Source: Nansenia antarctica
Lineage: Eukaryota; Chordata; Actinopteri; Argentiniformes; Microstomatidae
Direction of reading: 5' to 3'
Length of the DNA stretch: 64,000 bases
NCBI GenBank assembly: GCA_963989245.1
Contig: OZ022340.1
Span: 33,848,710 to 33,912,709, forward strand
Under the pieces are notes generated by a model, which was given only the letters and a program-made list of their open reading frames with translations, did not search any database and was not told the origin of the DNA. Shown piece after piece: positions 26,201 through 38,200 of this stretch. Each line of letters begins with the position of its first letter. Position 1 is the stretch's first letter. The translations under genes were made by a program, and so were the position numbers.

Positions 26201-29200
26201 GTAACAAGTCCAGAACAACGGCCGCTCCGTCTCAAAATGCCACCGCCATTACCGAGACGGCAAAGGAAAAGGACAACTGACACGTGATTTCCCAAACCAC
26301 GCGAGAGCAGACCAAACGAGACCACACCACACAAATCACCATAAACAAACAACAACATTCAAACACCAACAAGCAGACAACATGCTAACCAATATAGATG
26401 CCTTGTCAACTGTCCACACGAAATGGGTGGCTGCAGCTACACTCCCACCAAATCACATACACCTTATGTGGGATTTCTATAATCTGCTTCAATCAAAGTA
26501 ACAACCTTTTGTATAGGTCTTTCAAGGCACACTGTTCTAGTTGTAGGTTTCCCTTTGTCAAGTTTGGTGTCACTAACTTGCAACTTTAGTTTTCTGACCC
26601 TACCATCTAGTCCTGGATAGACTTCAGTGACTCTTGCTAGCTTCCACTCGTTGCGTGGTGCCAATTCATCTTGGAGAAGGACAATGTCATTGACCTTTGA
26701 GTTTCTTCGGTTTTTGCACCACTTTTGTCTTGGTTGTAAGTTCAGAAGATATTCTTTCTTCCATCGGGTCCAAAACTCGTTGGCCAAATACTGCACTCGG
26801 CGCCACCTCTTTTGAAGATAGAGATCTTCCTTGACAAATTGGCCCGGTGGGGGAAGAATGATTGTCGACTTCATAGTCAGAATGTGGTTCGGGGTTAAAG
26901 GTTCAGGTCCGGATGGGTCATTCAGATATTCAGCGGTAAGTGGTCGGCTATTAATGATGGCCATAACTTCATACAAGAACGTTCTTAGAGAGGTGCTGTC
27001 AAGCCTTTGCGCTGACTGGTCGAGAATAGCTGTCAGGACACTTCTAATAGTTCTTATCTGCCTCTCCCAGATGCCGCCCATGTGACTTGCCGCTGGAGGG
27101 TTCATGAGAAACTCACATCCTAGAGCTTTTAGTCTTTCTTCGTCCATTTCTTTCATGAGTTTTGTGAACTCTCGCTTTGCACCAATAAAATTGGTTCCTT
27201 GGTCGCATCTCAGTTGACGAACATTTCCTCTTATGGCGATGACTGTTCTAAGAGCATTGATAAATGCGTCGGTTGTCAAGTCATCAACCACTTCTATGTG
27301 AATGGCTCTTGAACATAGGCAGGTAAGTATGAGTCCATACCTTTTGAGATCTTTTCTTCCTTCCTTAACACAGATCGGACCAAAGCAATCCATGCCAATA
27401 TATGTGAAAGGAGGAGTTGCTTCCATTCTATCTTGAGGTAAGTCGCCCATTCTTTGTTCTTCAGTCGGTCTTCTGTACATTCTGCACTTGACACATTTAA
27501 AGACGTATGACGAGACGGCACTGCTGCATCCCAGGATCCACCATCCATTCGCTCTGAGTGCATTTGTTGTTATCCCGCGTCCTTGGTGTTGTACCTTTTC
27601 GTGATGGTGCTTGATGAGTAAGACTGATATGTGGCTGTTCTTTGGAAGTATTGCAGGATGTTTCACGTGTGGGTGTAGCACAGCTTGACTTAAGCGTCCT
27701 CCCACCCTAAGGATCCCTTCTTTGTCCAGGAAGGGACTTAACTTCTGCAACTTACTTTGCTTGGTCTTGGCAACTTCCTTCTGTAGTTTCAGCCTCTTTG
27801 TCTCATCTGAGAATGCTTCTTCTTGGACTAACTTGATTATAGCAAGTTCTGCCTCTTTCCTTTCCTCGATACTTGTGCTTTCATTGGTGCGTTGCTTCAG
27901 ACCTTTGTATTCTTTCGCCATTCGCTTCAATCTGGCAACTGCTTTTACTACTCTTGTCCAATCGGAAAACTTCTGTAGGCGGTTTAATAAAGAGTTGTCT
28001 TCCTTTGCCTTAGTGTTACACACAAGAGCATGGCGAAGCTCAGGATCATCTTCTTTGACTTCTCCCACCTTGCTTTCTCTGTCGAGTAGACCTCTTTGCC
28101 ACAGAAACTTCGGTCCTGTGAACCAGTTAGAGGCCTTCAGTTGCTTTGCAGTCAAACCTCGAGAGGCATGGTCTGCCGGATTGTCCTCAGAAGCAACATA
28201 TGACCACTGTTCAGGCTTTGTACTTGACTTGATTCTTTCAATGCGGTTGGCTACAAACACCTGAAATCTTCTAGCCTCATTGTTTATGTAGCCGAGGACG
28301 ACCTTGGAATCTGTCCAGAAGAACTCTTGCAGATCTTGGATTTCAAGTTCATTCCGGAGCATGTCGCTGGTTCGAACGGCAACAACTGCTGCAGAGAGTT
28401 CAAGTCTTGGTATAGTCGTGATTTTTGTTGGAGTAACTCTCGATTTTCCCATCACGAGACAGCAGTGGACTTCATCAGATGTGTTGATGGCTCGCAGGTA
28501 AGTACATTCACCGTATCCTGAGACACTTGCGTCCGCAAAATGGTGAAGCTCATACCCTTTGATGTTGCCAAAACTTGAAGGTAAGTAGCATCTCTTGATT
28601 TGCATTCCAGATAGATTGGGTAGGTCTCTGAGCCAGGACTCCCACTGCGGTCTTAGGTTTTCTGGAAGTTGCTCATCCCAGCTGACTTTGTCTCTGCACA
28701 TTTGCTGGAGCACTTGCTTCCCAACAAGGACAAAGGGCGCAATGAACCCCAGGGGATCATATACAGAAGCTACGGTAGAGAGCACACCTCTTCTTGTTAG
28801 TGGATGGGGTTTTACTAGGACTCTGAATTGGAATGCGTCAGATGTAATGCACCACTCCACTCCCAGAGCTCTCTCCACGTGTAGTGCTCCAAAGTCCATA
28901 TCTAAATCTTTGACTGCAGCACATTCTTCGTCTGGGATGGTCGCCATTACATTCTTGCTGTTAGAAACAAACTTGTGCAGTCGTAAATTTCCCGTACTGC
29001 AAAGTTTTCTTGACTCTTTGACGAGTTGGATGGCTTCGTCCTCTTTTTGAACACTTGTCAGACCATCATCCACATAGAAATCTCTTTGAATGAAGCGTAT
29101 GATGTTTTCACTGAACTGACCTGCCCCTTGTGCTGCCAGATGTTTCAAGCCGAAGTTGGCACAGCCAGGAGATGAGGCCGCTCCAAACAAATGGACCTTC

Positions 29201-32200
29201 ATCCTGTAGACTGCTGGTATGGTTTCTAAGTTGCCATTGTCCCACCATAGGAATCGTAGATAATCCTGATCTTCTCTCTTTACTTGGAATTGGTGAAACA
29301 TTCTTTCAACGTCGCACATGACTGCAATGGAACCCCTTCTGAAGCGGCATAGGACACCAACCAATGTATTTGTCAAGTCAGGACCGGTGAGCAGATGGTC
29401 GTTGAGGGAAGTTTCTTGAAACCTAGCGGAGCAGTCAAATACGATACGTATTTTTCCTGGTTTCTGCGGATGATACACTCCATGATGTGGAATGTACCAA
29501 GCCGGGCTGTTGTTGATTTCTTCCTCGGGAACCCTTTCTGCATCGCCACGGGAAATGATGTCATCCATGAAGGTTATGTAATCCTTGTAGTACTTTTGAT
29601 CCTTTTTTAGTCTTCTTTCAAGACCATTCAGGCGGTGTATTGCGCTTATCTTGTTGTTAGGAAGCTTTGGTCTCTCTTCTTTGAACGGTAATGGCATCTC
29701 GTAGTGACCATTGTCTTTTTGTCTGATGTTTTCTCTCAGGTTTGTCAGGAACTTGAGGTCTTCTTGTGAGACGGGATTGTCTTCTCTGGTTCTTTCTGAG
29801 AAGTCTGATTCAAGGACCTTTATGATGTCTGAGGGAGTCACTTCTTTCACTTTGATTCGGCTTACATAATGTACTTCAGTTCGGAGATTGATAGAAGACT
29901 CCACATCTGGTGTCACTTGTTTCACTACTATGTGATGACTGTTTCCGATGGCATCTCCGTAGTCTACACAGGGATTCCCACATCCAACAATACTCCATCC
30001 AAGGTCTGTACGCTGTGCGTAGGGCTGATCTTCCTTTCCAGACACAACTTCCCTTGGAAGAAGAGCTTGCGAGCAGTTGTACCCAATGAGCAGACCTACT
30101 TCACAGTCTTGTAGAGGTGCCATCTCTTCTTGAAGGTGTTCTAGATGGGACCACGTTTTAGCTATTTCGTCTGTTGGTATGTGAGTTCTGTTGGCTGGAA
30201 TAAACTCACGCGTGTAGGCCGGTGGTAAGGAGATCTTCGTATCAGAGTAAAAGCCTCGGACTTGTAGGTTGTTTACTCTTTGAGAGTTTACCATTGTGGT
30301 TGAGGTCATCGTAGAGAGCTTGAGCTTGACTTGCTCTTTGTTGGCTTCTAGAACTTCAGCTACATCACTTAGAATAAAGGTTGAGTCACTTTGGGAATCC
30401 AATAGCGCATATACAAGGACTTCTTGTGCTGGTTGGGTCGCAGATGAGAGCCAGACAGGGATTGTTGCAGAGGTATGTGTGCCAGCCTCGCCCAGTATCG
30501 CTCTATGTGAAGTAGCAGTTGTGGTTGTTTCATTGTGTTGTGATGAGTGAGGTCTTTCTTGACTTGGACTTGGCTCTTGTGGTTGTCTTTGATCATCTTT
30601 GGCTCTATCCTCGTGCAGGCAAGTAGGGTGCCGCTTGTGGCACGTGTCACACACACTCCTACTGTCGCAGCTCTTTGAGAGGTGGCCATACTTGAGACAA
30701 CCAAAGCATAGCCTGTTCAATTGAACAAATTTGGTTCTCTCTGTAACTTCCTTCTCCATGAACTTTCTGCATTTGTGCAAAGTATGTCCAGTCTTATTGC
30801 AGAACATGCATGTCATAACTGCTGTTTCATTGGAACTTGTGGTCAGTGCCTTTGCTTCAGCGTTTTGATTTCTTTGGACTCTTGGTTGTTCAGCTTCGCC
30901 TTGTTTGAGTGATTGTAGAGATGTGATAGGGTTACAGGCGATTTTTGCCTCTCTAGTGAGAAATGCTACAAACTGGCTGAAGGAGGGGAATTGGTTGCTC
31001 TGTTCTTCTATGTCAGTAACCTTCCGGTTCCAGCTAGCCGTCAACCAATCCGGTAACTTTGACAGAATTTTCCTGTTTTCATTGCAGTCATTCAAGATTT
31101 CCAGTGCCTTGATGTGGTTCATAGCTGCCTCACAACTGCGGAGAAAATCAGCGAACCTTCTGAGCTCGTAGCTATCCTTAGGTCCCATCTTGGGCCACGC
31201 GTGGAGCTTGTCTCTGTATGCTAGTGCGATCGTAAATGGGTTTCCATATCTTTCCTCCAAGAGTTCCCATGCAGACACATAGGCAGATTCAGTGCCAAGT
31301 AAGAAATAGCCATCAATTGCTGTCTTTGCTTCACCATTTACATACCTACGGAGGTAGTATATCTTTTCCTTATCCCTGATGTTCTTCTGGCCGATCAGCG
31401 TTTCAAATGAGAGTTTCCAGTCATTGTATCTCAATGGATCCCCACTGAATACTGATGGTTCAGGAATTGGGATTCTGTTGGCACTCACTGCGTCTGCTAG
31501 CACCTTGACGAGCTCTGCTGTACTTTCATTTGAGGAGGTGGTCACAGCTTGTAGTGCGGGAGACATATACCGAGACGGAGGACTTGTGGGAGCAGGCACT
31601 TGCTTGTCTGTTACCATCTCACAATCTAGTACGATGTCTTTCCACTTCTCTTCTGTGTCCTCCACTTGATCATAAACTTGTATTCTTGCTTGTGCTGCAT
31701 TCAGATCTTTTATTGTCTCCAAACGCTGTACCCTTCTCCGTTTTTCTTCCAGAGTCCTTTGCAGCACTGCATGTTCCTCTACCAGTTCAGCTCTGATTTT
31801 AGTTTCCTCTTCCTCTCTCTGGAAACGACGCCTTACTGCTGCTGCCTCTTGATCAGCTATCTTCTTCTTAGCTTCTGTTTCTAGCCGCTGTATTTCCTGT
31901 TGTTCTCTTTCTTGTTCTTGTAACACCTTCAGAACAGCTTTGCCTGCAGCAGCATCAGCAGCAGCTTCTTGTCGTTTTTCAGTAGACCCGCTCGAGTGTA
32001 CTGAGGTCCCCTTGGAAACAGAAGTGAAAGAACCTACACTACAGTCGAATAAAGAACCTGCTTCAGGCCAATCTTCCTCTTCTCCGTCAGATACCTTTCC
32101 ACACAGTCGGCTTGAGGCTCTGCATACAATGAACTTGGATATATGGACGCACAGATCGACTCTCTGACGTGTTTCTTGGTCTGGAGTTGAGATTTGCCGT

Positions 32201-35200
32201 AGTCCGTCATAAACACGCTGGACATCTGCAGAAAGACTTCTGACATCACCAATTATGTCGTTAAGCAGATCATCAGATACAGGCTCCGTTGCTTGTGACA
32301 ATGCCTGTTTAGAAGATTTAACGTGTGATCTCCATTTACCATAGATGTAATTGAACCTTTGTTGAAGCGCTTTAATTTTTTCATCTTGCATTCCTTTACC
32401 CTTCTCTGTTAGAGTTATGGATCTTTGGCCTCTTCTTGGCTGCTCAGCAGCATCACCGTTTTGACTAATTTCAGGCTGCTCTTGGGAATCTTCTCTATCC
32501 CTAGCACTGTCTCTTGCCTGATTGGTAAGCTCTCCTGGCTCCGCCATCTTGTAAACTTAATGTATATAATTAATAAACTTGTAGGCCTACTTAGACTATC
32601 ACTAGTGATCAGTTATCAAGTTTAGCACTTTCTAGAATGTATCACTTATGTAAACATATGTTGGTTTAAGTCCATCAAATATCATCAAAAGATTCAAATA
32701 AAGTATTTCAGAAGAGTTAAATTCAAAAACACAACACATGCAAAAAAGGGCATTAAACTCAACTTTGAATGCTACCTTGAAAATACTCAATATAGGCTGC
32801 AGTTCAATTTAGAAACACTTCTAGGTTCAAGTTCAACATAAAACGGCAAATATGGACGACTATAGGCTGATTGTTGTAATTGCCTTTTCTCAAATCATGA
32901 TACTTTAGTAACACACTAAAAGGTCTCTTGGTAGCACATTTACTAACGTCCTCTTCTTAGATCACTCTTCACTTGTTAGTGTTCTTAATAAATGTGTGGT
33001 CTTCTTGCTTCTTATTGTGTGTAAAATGCGAGCTGAGCTTATCTGTCTTTTTCGCCGTCATTCAGTCTCATGCACGTTGATGAAACAGACGTCGGCCTCA
33101 TTTTCGGTCCCACTCGGTTGGTGAAACAGTCCGAGTTTTCACTGTAACTCCCTCCAAGCACGATGACACAAGTGGCTTTCTTCTACTGATGTGATTGGTT
33201 TTATTCATTTCCAACAGCACCGTGAAAACTATAAGAACAAACATTCACGGTTAGCTTGGCTAGTATAACAACATAACATCGCATGTACAACACAGTTCAA
33301 TACAAATTAAATACACAGAACGTAAATACCTCGTTGGCTGCATGCTATAAAGGGAATGTTGTCTTTGAATCTGTGGTCTTGGTGAAGCTAGCTGTTCCTG
33401 CCGTAACAAGTCCAGAACAACGGCCGCTCCGTCTCAAAATGCCACCGCCATTACCGAGACGGCAAAGGAAAAGGACAACTGACACGTGATTTCCCAAACC
33501 ACGCGAGAGCAGACCAAACGAGACCACACCACACAAATCACCATAAACAAACAACAACATTCAAACACCAACAAGCAGACAACATGCTAACCAATATAGA
33601 TGCCTTGTCAACTGTCCACACGAAATGGGTGGCTGCAGCTACAAATATGCTAAACCGGCCATCCAGACCATCATTGGTCATTTTGGCCAAGAAATGACCA
33701 GCGATGATGACTCAGCACCAGCCACAGCCCCGGTCATCGATGCCACAAACGTGCAACGAGATGCCATCGGTGTCATGACAGCGCTTCGTGGTTATGGGGG
33801 CTTGCGTTTCTCAACAGCCTGCGAAGTCCTCATCCGAGACTTCAGCGAAATTTACCCAGAGTGGGCCACACTGGCCAAGATAGCCTGCTTGATTCCCGTC
33901 TCCAGTGTGCCTGCAGAGAGAGGATTCTCTCTGCAGAACCGAATTAAAACTGCGGACCGAAGTCGCCTTGGGGAGGGCAAGGTCACACGGCTAATGCGCA
34001 TTGCAAGTTGCGGAGAGACACTTTGCAGCTTTGATTTCAAGTCCGCAGCTGCACGCTTCAATGCTGCCAAAAAGCGACGTAGGCCTAATAAGTAGCTGAA
34101 TTATATGAGCAGCCATTGTTATTTTCAGAGTTTTTACTCTAGGCTATTTTATTTAAGGCTATCCCCTATCTATCTGAGAAAAGGCATAGGCGATAGGCCT
34201 AGGCTGTAACATCGAACGGAAATTAGCCTATACATACGCATTGCAAGTTAATTTAAAGCCTATTTATTTCAAAGAGTTTTATTCTATTTTATTTTATCTG
34301 ATAAAAGGCATATGAACGGAAATTAGGCTAGCCGTGTCACGCCAGAAGCCTACATGCTTGCACTGTTACTGTTCAATAAAATGTTATACATCTAGACATT
34401 GTGGTATTTCTTTATATACGTATCCCAGACTGCCTATCAATTGTTTCTCAATAAACAGTTATGTTCTCCCATTGTCATACTCCCGAGCTAAACAAAATGC
34501 CTTCCCAACCAGCGAGACCTGGTTATAGAAATGACGTTGTTTTATTGATTTTTAAAAAAGGGTAAAACTGGAAAGAGAAAATAGAAAACTCACATTAATC
34601 CCAAACAATTTAACAAACTTCAGTTAACGTAATGTGGAGTCCGTTCATTGATCGATGCTGTCTGTTCAGTTCCCAGTGAGGCGCCCGTTCAGCGCTGGAC
34701 CCGTTCAGCGCTGGATTTGACGCATGGCATAGCGCGCATGCGTCAAATCATGTTATATTATTATATATTATATAGCTCGCATCTAATCGTATCGGATGAG
34801 AAATAGACATTAAATGGCATATATAGGCCGCTACACAACAGTAATCACCGCGACAAACAGCTATATTAGATTTGGAAGAAAAAAAATATGATTTTGAAAA
34901 AAAGTTTTTTTATTATATTTTAATATGATGACCGGAATATATCACGTTTGTCCGGTAAATCGAATTCTTCCCGGACACGATGTCCGACGGCAAATTTTTC
35001 TAACGGAAACCCTGGGCTAGATAGATAGATAGATTGGGTTGAGTGGTTGAGACTGGTAGGGTTGGTTGGTTGAGTGGTTGAGAATTGTAGGGTTGGTTGG
35101 TTGAGTGGTTGAGACTGGTAGGGTTAGTTGGTTGAGAGGTTGAGTGTGGTAGCGTTGGTTGGTTGAGCGGTTGAGACTGGTAGAGTTGGTTGGTTGAGAG

Positions 35201-38200
35201 GTTGAGAATTGTAGGGTTGGTTGGTTGAGTGGTTAAGAGTGGTAGAGTTGGTTGCTGAGAGGTTGAGAATTGTAGGGTTGGTTGAGCAGTTGAGAGTGGT
35301 AGAGTTGGTTGGTTGAGTGGTTGAGAGTGGTAGGGTTGGTTGGTTGAGTGATTGAGAATGGTAGGGCTGGTTGGTTGAACGGTGGAGAATTGTTGGGTTG
35401 GTTGAGAGGTTGAGAATTGTAGGGTTGGTTGAGCGGTTGAGAGTGGTAGAGTTGGTTGGTGAGAGGTTGAGAATTGTAGGGTTGGTTGGTTGAGCGGTTG
35501 AGAGTGGTAGAGTTGGTTGGTTGGTTGAGTGGTTGAGAGTGGTAGGGTTGGTTGGTTGAGAGGTTGAGAATGGTAAGGTTGGTTGGTTGCGTGGTTGCGA
35601 GTGGTAGGGTTAGTTGGTTCTTCTTCTTCTTCGGCGTATGGGTAGTTGTTTTCCTCTCCACTCCACCAGGCTCGGGGCCGAGGGGCTACCCCTTTACCAC
35701 CCCGAGACCTGGTTGAGGGGCTCACCCGGGCTATATTTCTGGACACCCCTCCAGAAGCCACGTCATCGTCTCGTCATCTAATACCGACAGACCATGCATC
35801 CCGTTGGGTGGGTGGTACACCGGGCAATCCAGAATAACATGGTCTGCGGTTTGGTCCTCTGCGCCACACTCGCACGACGCATTTGGGGCCAAGCCCCATC
35901 TGTGCATTGATGAGCGGAAACACCCGACGCCGGTCCGGAGACGATTGAGCCTCACCCAGGATAGCCTTGGCAAGTCCATCCCGAGGGGCTCAGGGCCGGC
36001 GACTGGGATGTGGTCGCGGAGTTTGGAGGTGTTTGCCTCCCACTCCGCGCGCCACATATAATCCGCCCATCCTGCCGCACTGATGTTAAGATCTCTGCAT
36101 TGCCGTCTGAGATCCTGTGCGGCAGGCACAAATGGGTGTCTCGACTTGAGACGCCGGGAGGGCTCCGCTGTTATAGTGAGCCTATCATGGAGCAGATGGT
36201 TATTAAGCTCCACGGCCCGGCAGGCGAGACGTGCTGTGGCTCCCATGCGGCGGAGGCCTGCGGGCTGGATGCCTGCTAGGATGGGAAGGTTGTCCACGGG
36301 GGTAGGACGCAGGCATCCTGTCACAATGCGCAAGGCTTAGATATAGGCGAGTCGATGAGGCGGGTGTGGGCACTGCGACACCATACTGGGGCGCAGTATT
36401 CACTAGTTGAATAAACGACGGCTAGGGCTGCCGTGCGCAAGGTCCTTGCGCCGGCGCCCCAGCCCGAGCCAACCAGTCGCCTCATCAACGCCACACGAGC
36501 TGTTAACTTCTTGCGCAGTGACTCGAGTGGCCGGCGAAACGTGAGCGTCCTGTCCAATGTCACACCGAGATAGATTGGCTCAGCGGAACATGGCAGGGGA
36601 GTTCCATCTAGGTCAGTGGTTCTCAACCTTTTTTGGGCCAGCGCCCCCCTGTCCATTATCCAGGCCTCTTACCGCCCCCCATCAAAAAAAAATTGCTTTT
36701 TTTCTTCCCTGAATATTAATGTTGACTAATATTCTGTGTTATATCATTTAAAAAGCATGTCACTGAATGCCAAATAATGGATTTGATTTAACTGGGCAGT
36801 TGGAATATCATTATCATTAGTTTACCAGAGAGCAGAAAAGCCATGTGAATGTGAATAAAAATGCTGTTTATGAGTGTTAAACAAACTCAGACAACATCAG
36901 AGAATACAAACAGACTGTTTTATGATGCTAATATTTATAAAAAAAAATATTAGACTTTGTTAACACAGTTCCAAAGTTCAGAGCACTGCGCTCTGGGACC
37001 GCTCAGAGTGCTCTGACTGAAAACACGGTTTGCCCGAGCGAACTGACCGTTCGTGCATTTACGAATGTACCTGCAATAACACTGCTGACAGCTGATCAAT
37101 CGCAAGCAGAGTAGTGGTTTCCTATAGCAAGAGTGCTTATGTGTTCGTTTCCAGGGCATCACATGAGGAGCAACATATCACTAAAAAGCAATCGTATATT
37201 TTAGTTTGTAAACGTTAAGACGAACACATCGCAATGCTAACCTCAGAATGGCACTAGGGATAACATCCACAACAACACTTAACAGTAATACAGTTATGTA
37301 ATATACTGTGATGAACCTGCGAGGGGAAGGGACATTTGTAGCTGATTTCTCCAGGTTAGATTATTGGTAAGCGACAGCGAACTTTCCGGACTGGTTTATT
37401 ACAATACGATCGCTTTTTTGAGATAGGTTGTTCCTGCTGTGATGTTCTGGTATGGTGGTATGGTATTAGCACTTATTTTAACTAAATGAAATAAGCTGTA
37501 TTGAAAGGAAGCGAACGCATAAGCGCTGAGGGTAGTGTGTATACGCGGGGAGGGAGTATTTGGCACGACAGGCTTACGTCACCGGCGGGGACATGGACTC
37601 AGTATCAAAACTAACATAAGAAATATTCTCTCTCGCTTATAGCCAACAATTACAATGAGCCTACAAACTGAAACACATGTCACTCAAGCATAGCCTACAA
37701 GGAAAACACTCATAGAAATTAAACAAGACCGTAAATTAAACAACACCGTATCGCTGTTAGATGAGCAACACAAATTAAATAGCCTATTCCTCATAAATCT
37801 TCGCCAACTGGCTAAATCCAAAGACAATCAACTATTTACAGTTATATAGCCTATTCCACTCCTATCCGTGTTCATTTGCGGGTGCTATGCAAGAAAAGGA
37901 TGGCTTTGAAACATGGGTTGAAACATGACATTAAAGATGGGATGAACCGGGGTTCTTTCTATCGTAGACTAGCATAGTATTGCAATTTCTGCACTGTACA
38001 TGAACTGTCAAGATTCTTCTACAATGCAGCTTACCCAGACACATTGGAAACTATCAAAAGCTCTGCCTTTGCTAGCTGAGTTTTTAGCTTCATCTTCTTG
38101 TTGACACTCTCACTTTAAAAAAAATGTGGGCGCTGTGCTACGTGTGTCTGCGTCACAGAGCCCGGCCAAGTTCAGAACACTGCGCTCTGGGAGCGCTCAG

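Larger units (their letters stand above)
25941..33643 (-). mobile_element. BEL/Pao LTR retrotransposon, full length
   Basis: A 7.7-kb element with two 501-bp LTRs in direct orientation and a 5-bp target duplication aatat (25936-25940 and 33644-33648). The LTR ends are TG...CA. A purine stretch ggtgggag adjoins the 3' LTR (26442-26449 on the minus strand). The single long ORF is uninterrupted. In this orientation the 5' LTR is at the right. Confidence 0.96.
25457..34095 (+). pseudogene. hAT transposase C-terminal part, interrupted by BEL/Pao
   Basis: An exon ending at 25605 encodes FKNARARYIQHLVDALHERF followed by LNSFDILLNPSQYPQTQ. It is followed by a GT...AG intron (25606-25926). The next exon runs 25927-25940 and, after the retrotransposon and one copy of its aatat duplication, 33649-34095. 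The frame is restored exactly when the insertion is removed. The C-terminal part has the hAT dimerisation motif (SSVPAERGFSLQNRIKTADR) and a basic tail RRRPNK. The N-terminal catalytic part is missing, so the copy was probably already internally deleted. Confidence 0.87.
24958..35014 (+). mobile_element. hAT transposon carrying a nested BEL/Pao element
   Basis: Ends CTGGGTTTCCGTTA and TAACGGAAACCCTG. There is an exact 8-bp target duplication ggctagat (24950-24957 and 35015-35022). Excluding the nested retrotransposon the element is about 2.35 kb. The termini are shared with the copy at 50640-53731. It carries part of a spliced transposase on the plus strand. Confidence 0.93.

Noticed and set aside
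26081..26358. Short ORFs inside both LTRs, identical in sequence
   Set aside because: They are identical because the LTRs are identical. There is no sign of coding constraint.
27722..28264. Plus-strand ORFs opposite the BEL/Pao polyprotein
   Set aside because: They lie antisense to a clear 2027-residue polyprotein with all domains. They are shadows.
35000..35761. 253-residue Asn-Gln-Pro-Thr-rich ORF
   Set aside because: It is translated minisatellite fused to the LINE 3' end and does not resemble a protein family.
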